Shown here one piece after another: positions 7,691 to 14,538 of a stretch of DNA of 36,251 nt. Location of the stretch: NCBI GenBank assembly GCA_005798555.1, contig SYJA01000081.1, positions 1 through 36,251 on the forward strand, in the 5' to 3' direction. The notes below the pieces were generated by a model, which had not been told where the DNA came from, did not search any database, and worked only from the letters and a program-made list of their open reading frames with translations. This DNA comes from Actinomycetota bacterium (GTDB lineage Bacteria > Actinomycetota > Actinomycetes > S36-B12). Positions within the stretch are counted from its first letter, which is position 1; the number at the start of each line of letters is the position of its first letter. The translations under genes were made by a program, and so were the position numbers.

Positions 7691-8550
7691 ACGATCGCGT
7701 AGCGGTACGCAAGACCTACAAACTTTTCATTGGCGGTGCCTTCCCGCGCAGTGAGTCCGGTCGCACCTATGGGGTGCACGACGCTAAGGAAAAGTTCCTG
7801 GCCAATGCCGCCAAGGGCTCTCGCAAGGACGCCCGCGACGCCGCACTCGCCGCCCGCGCAGGCTTTGCCGGATGGAGTGCCGCCACCGCCTACAACCGAG
7901 GCCAGGTTTTGTATCGCGTCGCTGAAGTCATGGAAGGCCGTCGCGAGCAGTTCATCGCCGATGTGCAGGCCGCCGAGGGCTTAGGCGACAAGAAATCCGC
8001 CCGGGTAGTCGACACCTCCATTGATCGGCTGGTCTGGTACGCCGGCTGGGCCGATAAATACGCCCAGGTACTCGGCAACACCAACCCGGTGGCCGGCCCC
8101 TACTTCAATTTCGCTATCCCCGAGCCCACCGGAGTTGTCGCGGCCATCGCTCCGCAGGACTCAAGCCTGCTCGGGCTGGTCAGCGTTATCGCACCAATAG
8201 TCGTTACCGGCAACACGGTCGTAGTGGTAGCCAGCACCCGGCGCCCGATCCCGGCCATCACCTTGACCGAGGTACTGGCCACCGCCGATCTGCCGCCCGG
8301 TGTCGTCAATGTGCTAACCGGCGATCCGGCCGAGATCGCACCATGGCTGGCCAGCCATGGCGATGTCAATGCCATCGATCTAACCGGGGTAACGAACCAA
8401 GATTTGGCGAAGCAATTGGAGATTGAAGCCGCCGGTACTGTCAAACGGGTAAGGCGGCCGGCTCAACCGAATTGGCTAGCTACCCCAGATTTAGGACGCC
8501 TGACTTTCTTTATCGAGACTAAGACCGTTTGGCATCCGATCGGCGCTTAA
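7687..8550 (+). CDS. Truncated aldehyde dehydrogenase-like protein without catalytic residues
   Basis: 287 residues that align with the N-terminal, cofactor-binding part of aldehyde dehydrogenases (L-F-I-G-G-A-F-P near residue 14, A-I-A-P-Q-D-S near 153, L-P-P-G-V-V-N-V-L-T-G near 212). The sequence ends after about 290 residues. It lacks the L-E-L-G-G general-base motif, the catalytic Cys and the C-terminal oligomerisation arm. The reading frame is clean and ATGA-overlapped with the complete ALDH, so this looks like a maintained small paralogue and not a decayed copy. I recall similar ALDH pairs after deoC in streptomycetes. A role as a non-catalytic subunit is an inference. The 3' end overlaps the convergent small membrane protein gene by 32 bases. 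Confidence 0.75.
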   Translation: MNDRVAVRKTYKLFIGGAFPRSESGRTYGVHDAKEKFLANAAKGSRKDARDAALAARAGFAGWSAATAYNRGQVLYRVAEVMEGRREQFIADVQAAEGLGDKKSARVVDTSIDRLVWYAGWADKYAQVLGNTNPVAGPYFNFAIPEPTGVVAAIAPQDSSLLGLVSVIAPIVVTGNTVVVVASTRRPIPAITLTEVLATADLPPGVVNVLTGDPAEIAPWLASHGDVNAIDLTGVTNQDLAKQLEIEAAGTVKRVRRPAQPNWLATPDLGRLTFFIETKTVWHPIGA

Positions 8551-8776
8551 TAACGATCGCCACGGTAATCCCGACCGCTAGTAACCCAACAACACCTAAT
8601 GCCACAGGTGCCCAGCGCCGCGACTGAACAATCGCGCCTTCTGCCCGCAATAAAGTCTCATCGGCGATCGCTAACACCGCATCGGTTCGATCAAGTGCAT
8701 CGCGTACTTTGTCGAGTTCATGCCGAAATTCGACCACATGCTCCTGGCTCGTCTCGACGACTTCAAGCAGCGCCAT
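8519..8776 (-). CDS. Small C-tail-anchored membrane protein
   Basis: 85 residues: an acidic helical N-terminal part (residues 1-50) rich in Glu, Asp and Leu with coiled-coil character, then a single membrane segment ([22 protein letters not shown], about 55-76), then a basic tail K-R-R. This predicts a tail-anchored protein with its helical domain in the cytoplasm. The ATG overlaps the end of add by 14 bases, so it should be translated with adenosine deaminase. I do not recognise a named family. Confidence 0.6.
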   Translation of the reverse strand: MALLEVVETSQEHVVEFRHELDKVRDALDRTDAVLAIADETLLRAEGAIVQSRRWAPVALGVVGLLAVGITVAIVIKRRSDAKRS

Positions 8777-9914
8777 TGCCCACTCCCCCTGTCATTCGTT
8801 CGGCTAATACGGCTCTAAGTGCGGTGTATTGTGGCTTGATCTGCTCATTGATGATTGGCAGCCGTTCATCGAACGGAATAAATGCGCTCTTCATCGCATT
8901 AACGGTAAACCACTGCATATCGTTCAATCCGTACCCAAATGCCTCACTCAGTAGTGACATTTCGTTGCTCATCGAAGTGCCCGACATCAACCGGTTGTCG
9001 GTGTTCACGGTTACCCGAAAGCCGAGGCGACGAAGTAGGCCGATCGGATGGGTCTGGATTGAGGCCGCTGCGCCGGTCTGGACATTGGAAGTGGGGCACA
9101 TTTCGAGCGGGATCCGACGATCGCGCACATAAGCAGCAAGTCGGCCCAAGGTCACCGAGCCATCCGGCTCAACCTTGATGTCATCGACGATGCGCACGCC
9201 ATGGCCTAGGCGGTCGGCCCCGCACCACTGGATCGCCTCCCAGATACTTGGTAAACCGAAAGCCTCACCGGCATGGATCGTGAAATGCGCGTTCTCGCGA
9301 CTTAGGTACTCGAAGGCGTCAAGATGACGGGTGGGCGGAAACCCGGCCTCAGCACCTGCAATATCAAAGCCAACAACACCCCTATCGCGAAAATCAACAG
9401 TCAGCTCGGCAATCCTGCGCCCATGGGATGCCGTCCGCATCGCGGTTAGCAGGACTCCGACTCTGATGTGGTTGCCCTGCGCGGCTGCCGCCCGTTGCCC
9501 ATCGGCGAAGCCGGCGAGCACCGCTTCGACCACCTGGGCCTCGGGCAAACCTTTTTCAATGTGCAATTCCGGAGCGAAGCGGACTTCGGCATAGACCACA
9601 CCATCGCCGGCGAGGTCGACCGCGCACTCGAAAGCGACCCGGCGCAGTGCCTCTTCGGTCTGCAACACCCCGACGGTATGCGCAAAGGTCTTTAGATAGC
9701 GCTCCAGGGAGCCGGAGTAAGCAGACTCGGTGAACCAGCTCGATAAAGCCTGCGGATCGGTGGCGGGCAGATCGGTATAGCCTTGCGCTGCCGCCAACTC
9801 CAAGATCGTTTGGGGGCGCAGGCCGCCATCAAGGTGGTCATGCAGCAGAACTTTCGGGGCCCGAAGAATCAAATCTTCGGGGACCGGAGAATACGTACCG
9901 GCATCCAGCACCAT
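8763..9914 (-). CDS. add: Adenosine deaminase
   Basis: A 383-residue zinc hydrolase converting (deoxy)adenosine to (deoxy)inosine, the substrate form of DeoD. The metal-binding H-D-H-L-D-G-G is near residue 26, the I-H-A-G-E motif with catalytic Glu near 215, the H-G-V-R-I segment near 240, and V-N-T-D-N-R supplies the metal-binding Asp near 313. Length and motif order are typical of actinobacterial Add. The ATG at 9912-9914 has a TAGGTT box 6 nt upstream, so the mRNA is probably leaderless. It is divergent from the EamA transporter and overlaps the small membrane protein gene downstream. Confidence 0.93.
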   Translation of the reverse strand: MVLDAGTYSPVPEDLILRAPKVLLHDHLDGGLRPQTILELAAAQGYTDLPATDPQALSSWFTESAYSGSLERYLKTFAHTVGVLQTEEALRRVAFECAVDLAGDGVVYAEVRFAPELHIEKGLPEAQVVEAVLAGFADGQRAAAAQGNHIRVGVLLTAMRTASHGRRIAELTVDFRDRGVVGFDIAGAEAGFPPTRHLDAFEYLSRENAHFTIHAGEAFGLPSIWEAIQWCGADRLGHGVRIVDDIKVEPDGSVTLGRLAAYVRDRRIPLEMCPTSNVQTGAAASIQTHPIGLLRRLGFRVTVNTDNRLMSGTSMSNEMSLLSEAFGYGLNDMQWFTVNAMKSAFIPFDERLPIINEQIKPQYTALRAVLAERMTGGVGNGAA

Positions 9915-9920
9915 GGCTTG

Positions 9921-9926
9921 AACCTA
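9921..9926 (-). promoter_or_regulatory. -10 box for leaderless add
   Basis: On the minus strand TAGGTT is followed by 6 bases and the add ATG at 9914, identical in box and spacing to the deoD start. Confidence 0.45.
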
Positions 9927-9951
9927 GTACAGGCACCCTTGATAGACCCGG

Positions 9952-10839
9952 GTGGTAACACCTTCGCTGGCGCCCGGCTATCTGCTTCAATCAGGGGTGG
10001 TCAGCATCGTCTTCGGTCTCGCGACCGCCATCTTCTTCGCCGCCAGCTCCCTAACCGCATCCCGGGCCGCCCGACTCATCGGTGCCTCTTCAACGGTGGC
10101 CTGGGCAATGCTCATCGGTCTGGTGGTCACCACTCCGCTGGTATTGGTCGCCGGGATTCCTACCGGGCTCACCGGTACCAACTCGATTTGGTGGGCGGTG
10201 TCGGGCCTCGGCAACGTCGCGGGCCTGGTACTAGCCGCAAGTGCGTTTCGATTCGGCAAAGTCGGCGTGGTGGCACCGATCCTCGCCACCGAAGGCGCCC
10301 TGGCCGCCACCATCGCGGCCATCTTGGGCGAGTCGATCGCCCCCCTTGCGGCCTTCGTGCTGCTGGTGATCGTGGGCGGGGTCATCCTCGCCGCGATCGG
10401 CAAGGACCCAGCCCCGATCCCCAACGAGCGGCCGGTGCGGGCGGCGGTGCTAGCCACCATCGGTGCGTTCGCATTTGGAATTTCGCTTTACGCCACCGGA
10501 AACCTCAGCGATGAACTACCCATCGCCTGGCTGCTGCTACCGGCGCGCAGCGTCGGTGTCATCGCACTCTTCATCCCACTGCTTCTCCTCAGAAAATTGA
10601 GGCTCACCAAAGCGGCGGCGCCCTATGTGGTGCTAGTAGGATTAGTCGAGGTGCTCGGATTCACCTGCTACTCGATCGGTGCCCAGTACGGTGTTGTCGT
10701 CACCGCCGTGCTCTCATCGCAATTCGCGGCGATCGCGGCGATCATGGCGTACCTATTGTTCAAGGAGAAGTTGGGCCGCGTGCAAATCGCCGGGGTCGCC
10801 GTCATCGTTGCCGGGGTCGTCGCTCTCATTCTGCTTTAA
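9952..10839 (+). CDS. EamA/DMT-superfamily membrane transporter
   Basis: About 295 residues with roughly ten hydrophobic segments in two halves, each ending in a G-x-x-L-I/A-x-A-G-V-type helix, as in the drug/metabolite transporter (EamA) superfamily of inner-membrane permeases. The second half ends with A-Y-L-L-F-K-E-K-L-G-R-V-Q-I-A-G, the typical last loop and helix. Substrate cannot be inferred; the setting next to add and deoA makes a nucleobase or nucleoside exporter conceivable but no more. The start is uncertain: GTG 9952 is used, while GTG 9997, just before the first membrane helix and behind an AGGGG stretch, is an alternative. Confidence 0.75.
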   Translation: MVTPSLAPGYLLQSGVVSIVFGLATAIFFAASSLTASRAARLIGASSTVAWAMLIGLVVTTPLVLVAGIPTGLTGTNSIWWAVSGLGNVAGLVLAASAFRFGKVGVVAPILATEGALAATIAAILGESIAPLAAFVLLVIVGGVILAAIGKDPAPIPNERPVRAAVLATIGAFAFGISLYATGNLSDELPIAWLLLPARSVGVIALFIPLLLLRKLRLTKAAAPYVVLVGLVEVLGFTCYSIGAQYGVVVTAVLSSQFAAIAAIMAYLLFKEKLGRVQIAGVAVIVAGVVALILL

Positions 10840-10851
10840 TTTTTAAAGGGC

Positions 10852-10880
10852 TTGCCAGTGCAGTTCACCGCAATTACACT
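10852..10880 (+). promoter_or_regulatory. Sigma70-like promoter of the secreted repeat protein
   Basis: TTGCCA (10852-10857) and TACACT (10875-10880) are separated by 17 bases. The ATG at 10887 lies 6 bases after the -10 box, so the transcript should start at the initiator codon. Confidence 0.65.
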
Positions 10881-10886
10881 CGGTTG

Positions 10887-11915
10887 ATGGAGCTACGGAA
10901 CCTGGCCAGTATTGCGGTGGCATCGGTACTGGTCCTCGTGCCAAACACGGCCTTGGCCGGTGAATTCCCCGGGGACCAATGCGCAACCGAGGGTCAGGTC
11001 GTTGCGCTAGGCGGCGGCGCAATCAAGTGCATTGGTGGCACTTGGCAACCCAGCCAGGAGACTCCAAGCAGTGGTAGCACCGGAGTTTCCACGGTAAAGC
11101 AGGCAAAAAACTTTAAGTTGGTTGGTACCGCACTATCGGCAGCCACCTTCAATTCCCCCGACCAGCAAGTCGCTGACGTAACAGCAATCCGGCTGCCAAA
11201 TGGCAATGTCAAGCTTTTCGTCTATGTTGCGAATCAATTCATCCGCAGCGCCACATCGACCAACAAGAGTGGGACGTCATTCGTTGCTGACTCGACGTCG
11301 ATTCTAAGTGGTACCGCAGCCGGCCAACCCAGAGTGATTTCGCTCGGTGGCAACTCAATGCGGCTGTTCTACCTTGAGGGCGGAAATATCAATGCTGCGA
11401 TCAGTAATGACGGTGGAGTTACTTTCACGAAGGAGGGACCTGTTATCACGACAGCGCAGGCCGGGTTTGAGCCCGGGGGGCTGACCGTCATCAAGCAAGG
11501 AGGCGGCTATCGCGGCTATTTCTCAAATCTTGAGAAGCCGGGCGAGCGTGCGTTCCGGGTAATGCGAACGGCAACAAGCAAGGACATGATCAATTGGAGT
11601 ATGGGTCCAGAGATTACCGGTGCCTCCGGCACCATCAAAGATGGCGGCTCGCATCCATTCGCGGTGATAGACAAGAAAGGCAAGATTGCCCTGTACTACG
11701 CCGGTGACCGCGGCAGCTTCTACGGCATCTTGGTCTCCACCAGCAAGAATGGCGTCACCTTCAGTAACGAGAAGTCTGTTATCACAGGTGGTGGTGACCC
11801 CGATATTCTGCCAACCGGGAAGACCTCTGGGCTCATGTATTACGGGGCCGACCTAGGTTCCGGGCTCGGCTTTGGCATCAATGTCGCGAAATCCACCGGA
11901 AATATCGTGCCTTGA
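10887..11915 (+). CDS. Secreted protein with Asp-box-like repeats
   Basis: 342 residues with a Sec signal peptide (basic start, hydrophobic V-A-S-V-L-V-L-V, cleavage after A-L-A near residue 24). A small region with two Cys (D-Q-C and I-K-C) follows, then a Ser/Gly/Thr linker, then a beta-rich domain. The latter repeats a pattern like S-x-D-G-G-V-T-F four times (near S-T-N-K-S-G-T-S-F, I-S-N-D-G-G-V-T-F, S-K-D-M-I-N-W and S-K-N-G-V-T-F), resembling Asp-box (BNR) repeats of sialidase-like or glycosidase-like beta-propellers. No catalytic set can be assigned. ATG 10887 is preferred to TTG 10884 because of the promoter. It converges with deoA. Confidence 0.65.
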   Translation: MELRNLASIAVASVLVLVPNTALAGEFPGDQCATEGQVVALGGGAIKCIGGTWQPSQETPSSGSTGVSTVKQAKNFKLVGTALSAATFNSPDQQVADVTAIRLPNGNVKLFVYVANQFIRSATSTNKSGTSFVADSTSILSGTAAGQPRVISLGGNSMRLFYLEGGNINAAISNDGGVTFTKEGPVITTAQAGFEPGGLTVIKQGGGYRGYFSNLEKPGERAFRVMRTATSKDMINWSMGPEITGASGTIKDGGSHPFAVIDKKGKIALYYAGDRGSFYGILVSTSKNGVTFSNEKSVITGGGDPDILPTGKTSGLMYYGADLGSGLGFGINVAKSTGNIVP

Positions 11916-11922
11916 CCCGCAC

Positions 11923-11992
11923 CAACTAATCTGCTTCTTTAACGCAACGAGCAGGTGCCGCTCGGGCTAGCACTCGTTGTGGTAGTTAGTTG
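11923..11992 (+). terminator. Nested inverted repeat between convergent genes
   Basis: Two perfect 7-base inverted repeats are nested: CAACTAA (11923-11929) with TTAGTTG (11986-11992), and inside it CAACGAG (11945-11951) with CTCGTTG (11973-11979), plus an inner GTGC/GCAC pair. It lies between the stop of the secreted protein and the stop of deoA. There is no clean run of T, so termination is likely but not certain. Confidence 0.4.
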
Positions 11993-13275
11993 ATCTTCTC
12001 GATCACCAGTGGCAATCGAGTCACCCGTGAGCCAACTGGACCGATTGCGGTGGCCCCCGCGAGCGCCGCCAACGCACCCTCGAAGCGGCTCTCATCATCG
12101 GTGTGCAGGGTGAGGAGCCGTACCCCAGCGGCTACCTCGTCGCCGGGCTTGGCGTGGATCTGGATCCCGGCCCCCGCCGACACCGGGTCCTCCTTGCGGG
12201 CCCGGCCGGCACCGAGCCGCCATGCCGCAACTCCGACCTGCAATGCATCAAGTCGGGTAAGTACGCCGGCCGCACTCGAAAGCACCTGATGGGAGTACTT
12301 CGCGACCGGCAGCGGGGCTTTTGGGTCACCGCCCTGGGCGCTGATCATCCGATTCCAGACGTCCATGGCGGTGCCATCGCACAAGGTGTCGGCCGGGTCA
12401 ATATCGGTGATGCCCGCTAGGTCGAGCATCTCGCGGGCGAGGGTGATGGTCAACTCGATGATGTCCACCGGGCCGCCGCCGGCCAAAACGTCAACGGATT
12501 CTTGAACCTCTAGGGCATTGCCCACCATCAGGCCAAGGGGCACGTCCATCGCCGTGATCAGGGCCCGGGTGCGAACCCCGGAGTCGGTGCCGATCCGGAC
12601 CATGGTTTCGGCCAACTTGCGGGCCTGCAGCGGGTCGGGCATGAAGGCCCCCGACCCCGTCTTCACATCAAGTACGAGGCCGCCCGCACCCTCGGCGATC
12701 TTCTTACTCATAATGCTCGAGGCAATCAACGGTATTGATTCAACCGTCGCGGTGACATCGCGCAACGCGTAGAGCTTCTTGTCCGCCGGCGCCAGCCCCG
12801 GGCCCGCGGCGCAAATTACCCCGCCCACGGTCTGGAGCACCTGGCACATCTCCTGCGTCGTGAGCCCAGCCCGCCAACCCGGGATCGATTCGAGTTTGTC
12901 GAGGGTGCCACCGGTATGGCCGAGGCCGCGGCCACTTAATTGCGGTACGGCCGCCCCGCAGGCCGCCACCACCGGTACCAGCGGCAGGGTGATCTTGTCA
13001 CCGACGCCACCGGTTGAATGCTTGTCGACGGTCGGGCGATCAAGGGCCGAGAAATCCATCCGCTCACCACTGCGGATCATCGCATCGGTCCAGCGAACGA
13101 TCTCGGCATCGTTCATACCATTGAGGAAAATCGCCATGGCAAGGGCCGACATCTGCTCCTCGGCGACAACCCCGCGCACATAAGCGTCAATGACCCAATC
13201 AATCTGCTCATTCGAGAGCACATAGTTGTCGCGTTTGGCCCGAATTACCTCGACAACCGCGAATGGCTCACTCAT
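11986..13275 (-). CDS. deoA: Thymidine/pyrimidine-nucleoside phosphorylase
   Basis: A 429-residue enzyme that splits thymidine (and possibly uridine) with phosphate into base and (deoxy)ribose-1-phosphate. The phosphate-site motif S-T-G-G-V-G-D-K is near residue 87, followed by G-R-G-L-G-H-T-G-G-T-L-D-K-L-E-S-I-P-G near 115 and S-K-K-I-A-E-G-A-G-G-L-V-L-D-V-K-T-G near 190. The C-terminal domain (R-K-E-D-P-V-S-A-G-A-G-I) is complete. Thymidine and broad pyrimidine specificity cannot be told apart safely. An AGAGGA lies 11 bases before the ATG. Its product enters the mutase/DeoC route. In mycobacteria cdd lies directly beside deoA; here the mtn block begins divergently and cdd is 5 kb away inside it. 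Confidence 0.92.
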   Translation of the reverse strand: MSEPFAVVEVIRAKRDNYVLSNEQIDWVIDAYVRGVVAEEQMSALAMAIFLNGMNDAEIVRWTDAMIRSGERMDFSALDRPTVDKHSTGGVGDKITLPLVPVVAACGAAVPQLSGRGLGHTGGTLDKLESIPGWRAGLTTQEMCQVLQTVGGVICAAGPGLAPADKKLYALRDVTATVESIPLIASSIMSKKIAEGAGGLVLDVKTGSGAFMPDPLQARKLAETMVRIGTDSGVRTRALITAMDVPLGLMVGNALEVQESVDVLAGGGPVDIIELTITLAREMLDLAGITDIDPADTLCDGTAMDVWNRMISAQGGDPKAPLPVAKYSHQVLSSAAGVLTRLDALQVGVAAWRLGAGRARKEDPVSAGAGIQIHAKPGDEVAAGVRLLTLHTDDESRFEGALAALAGATAIGPVGSRVTRLPLVIEKIN

Positions 13276-13503
13276 TAGGCGCTATTTCCTCTGCTCGCTC
13301 GATTAGGTCTTCGGGTCCGAATGCCTGGGGTAAGAGGAAATTCATCGACAATACCCCAAGGGGCGTGCTGCGTAAGGTCGTCGGAACCACATTCTCCCAC
13401 AATCATTGCCGGCAGCGGGCCTCCTTGGCCGAGTCGGGGCTGGCTACCCAGCTCAGCCGACCACAGGTCATATTCTTGGACCGTGGGAGGATAACCTCGT
13501 CTT
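13276..13503. promoter_or_regulatory. Divergent deoA/mtnA regulatory region
   Basis: This 228-base spacer is the largest non-coding stretch in the window. It contains an inverted repeat TGGGGTA (13326-13332) / TACCCCA (13352-13358), extendable with one bulge, which would lie in the deoA 5' region, and a CCCCAAGGGG palindrome just beside it. The mtnA end carries a -10 box. I see no tRNA, riboswitch motif or SAM-box that I can support. Confidence 0.4.
13492..13497 (+). promoter_or_regulatory. -10 box for leaderless mtnA
   Basis: TAACCT is followed by 6 bases and the mtnA ATG at 13504. A GGGAGG stretch overlaps upstream but is too far from the ATG for normal ribosome binding. Confidence 0.45.
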
Positions 13504-14538
13504 ATGCGTGCCGTTGAGTGGAACAAATCTGCGGAATCCCTGCTACTGATCGACCAGACCCTGCTGCCCGATAAGTATTTCGTGGTGTCCTGCTCCACGG
13601 TTGATCAGGTGGTCGATGCCATCCAACGCCTCGTGGTTCGGGGGGCCCCGGCGCTGGGCGCGGTCGGCGCATACGGCGTAGCGGTTGCCATGATTCAGGC
13701 CCAGCGTGCCGGTTGGTCTGCGGACCAGTTGGCGGAGCAGGTGAGACGTGTGCGTGATGCTCGTCCCACCGCGGTAAATCTCGCGTGGGGGGCCGATCGC
13801 GTGACCCCATTGATGGCCCAGGGAGTCGACGCGGTGCTCGCAGAAGCGGCAGCCGTCATGTTGGAAGACGAGGACGCAAACCGAGAACTTTCACGGTTGG
13901 GTGCCGACTGGATTCTCGCGCGAACCGGGTGCTCAAAGGTCCGAGTGCTGACCCACTGCAACACTGGATTTCTGGCCACCACGGCCTGGGGTACCGCCCT
14001 CGGCATCGTCCGCGAACTCCATCTACGCGATGCGCTGGAACTCGTCTACGTAAACGAGACCCGCCCGCTCCTTCAAGGTTCTCGACTGACGGCGTGGGAA
14101 CTTCGGGAGGAGGGTATCGACTATCTCGTCCAGGTAGATGGCGCCGCCGCCAGCACCATCCTGCGCGGACTGGTCGATGTGGCAATCATTGGCGCCGACC
14201 GAATAGCTCGCAATGGCGACACAGCGAACAAGATCGGCTCGGTGGGTGTCGCATTGGCTTGTGCGGACGCGGGGATTCCGTTCGTGGTGGCCGCTCCATC
14301 AACGACGGTCGACCTCGCAACTTCCACAGGAGAAGAGATTAACATTGAACTGCGCGATGGCGCGGAAGTTACCGCATTAGGTGGCGTCCGCATTGCTCCC
14401 GATGGCGCTACCGGATTCAATCCGGCATTCGACGTAACGCCAGCACGTCTCATCTCAGCAATCGTGACGGAGCAAGGCGTTGTCGAGCCTTCGAAAATGC
14501 CATCGGTGGACAATCTCGTCAAGGAGGAGACGGTATGA
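13504..14538 (+). CDS. mtnA: S-methyl-5-thioribose-1-phosphate isomerase
   Basis: A 344-residue member of the MtnA/eIF2B-alpha-like family that isomerises the aldose 5-methylthioribose-1-P (and in some organisms 5-deoxyribose-1-P) to the ketose. The N-terminal V-V-R-G-A-P-A-L-G loop is near residue 45, the catalytic Cys152 is in T-H-C-N-T-G, the catalytic Asp232 in G-A-D-R-I-A-R-N-G-D, and N-K-I-G follows. Length and residues are those of an active enzyme. It begins at a leaderless promoter and its stop overlaps the aldolase-SDR start as ATGA, with a strong AAGGAGG at 14521-14527 inside its last codons. This tight coupling suggests that its ketose product is the substrate of the next enzyme. 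Confidence 0.93.
   Translation: MRAVEWNKSAESLLLIDQTLLPDKYFVVSCSTVDQVVDAIQRLVVRGAPALGAVGAYGVAVAMIQAQRAGWSADQLAEQVRRVRDARPTAVNLAWGADRVTPLMAQGVDAVLAEAAAVMLEDEDANRELSRLGADWILARTGCSKVRVLTHCNTGFLATTAWGTALGIVRELHLRDALELVYVNETRPLLQGSRLTAWELREEGIDYLVQVDGAAASTILRGLVDVAIIGADRIARNGDTANKIGSVGVALACADAGIPFVVAAPSTTVDLATSTGEEINIELRDGAEVTALGGVRIAPDGATGFNPAFDVTPARLISAIVTEQGVVEPSKMPSVDNLVKEETV

Noticed and set aside
13276-13503. A SAM-responsive riboswitch before mtnA
   Set aside because: No recognisable SAM-I, SAM-II or SAM-IV core could be traced, and the mtnA transcript appears to start at its own ATG, leaving no room for a leader.
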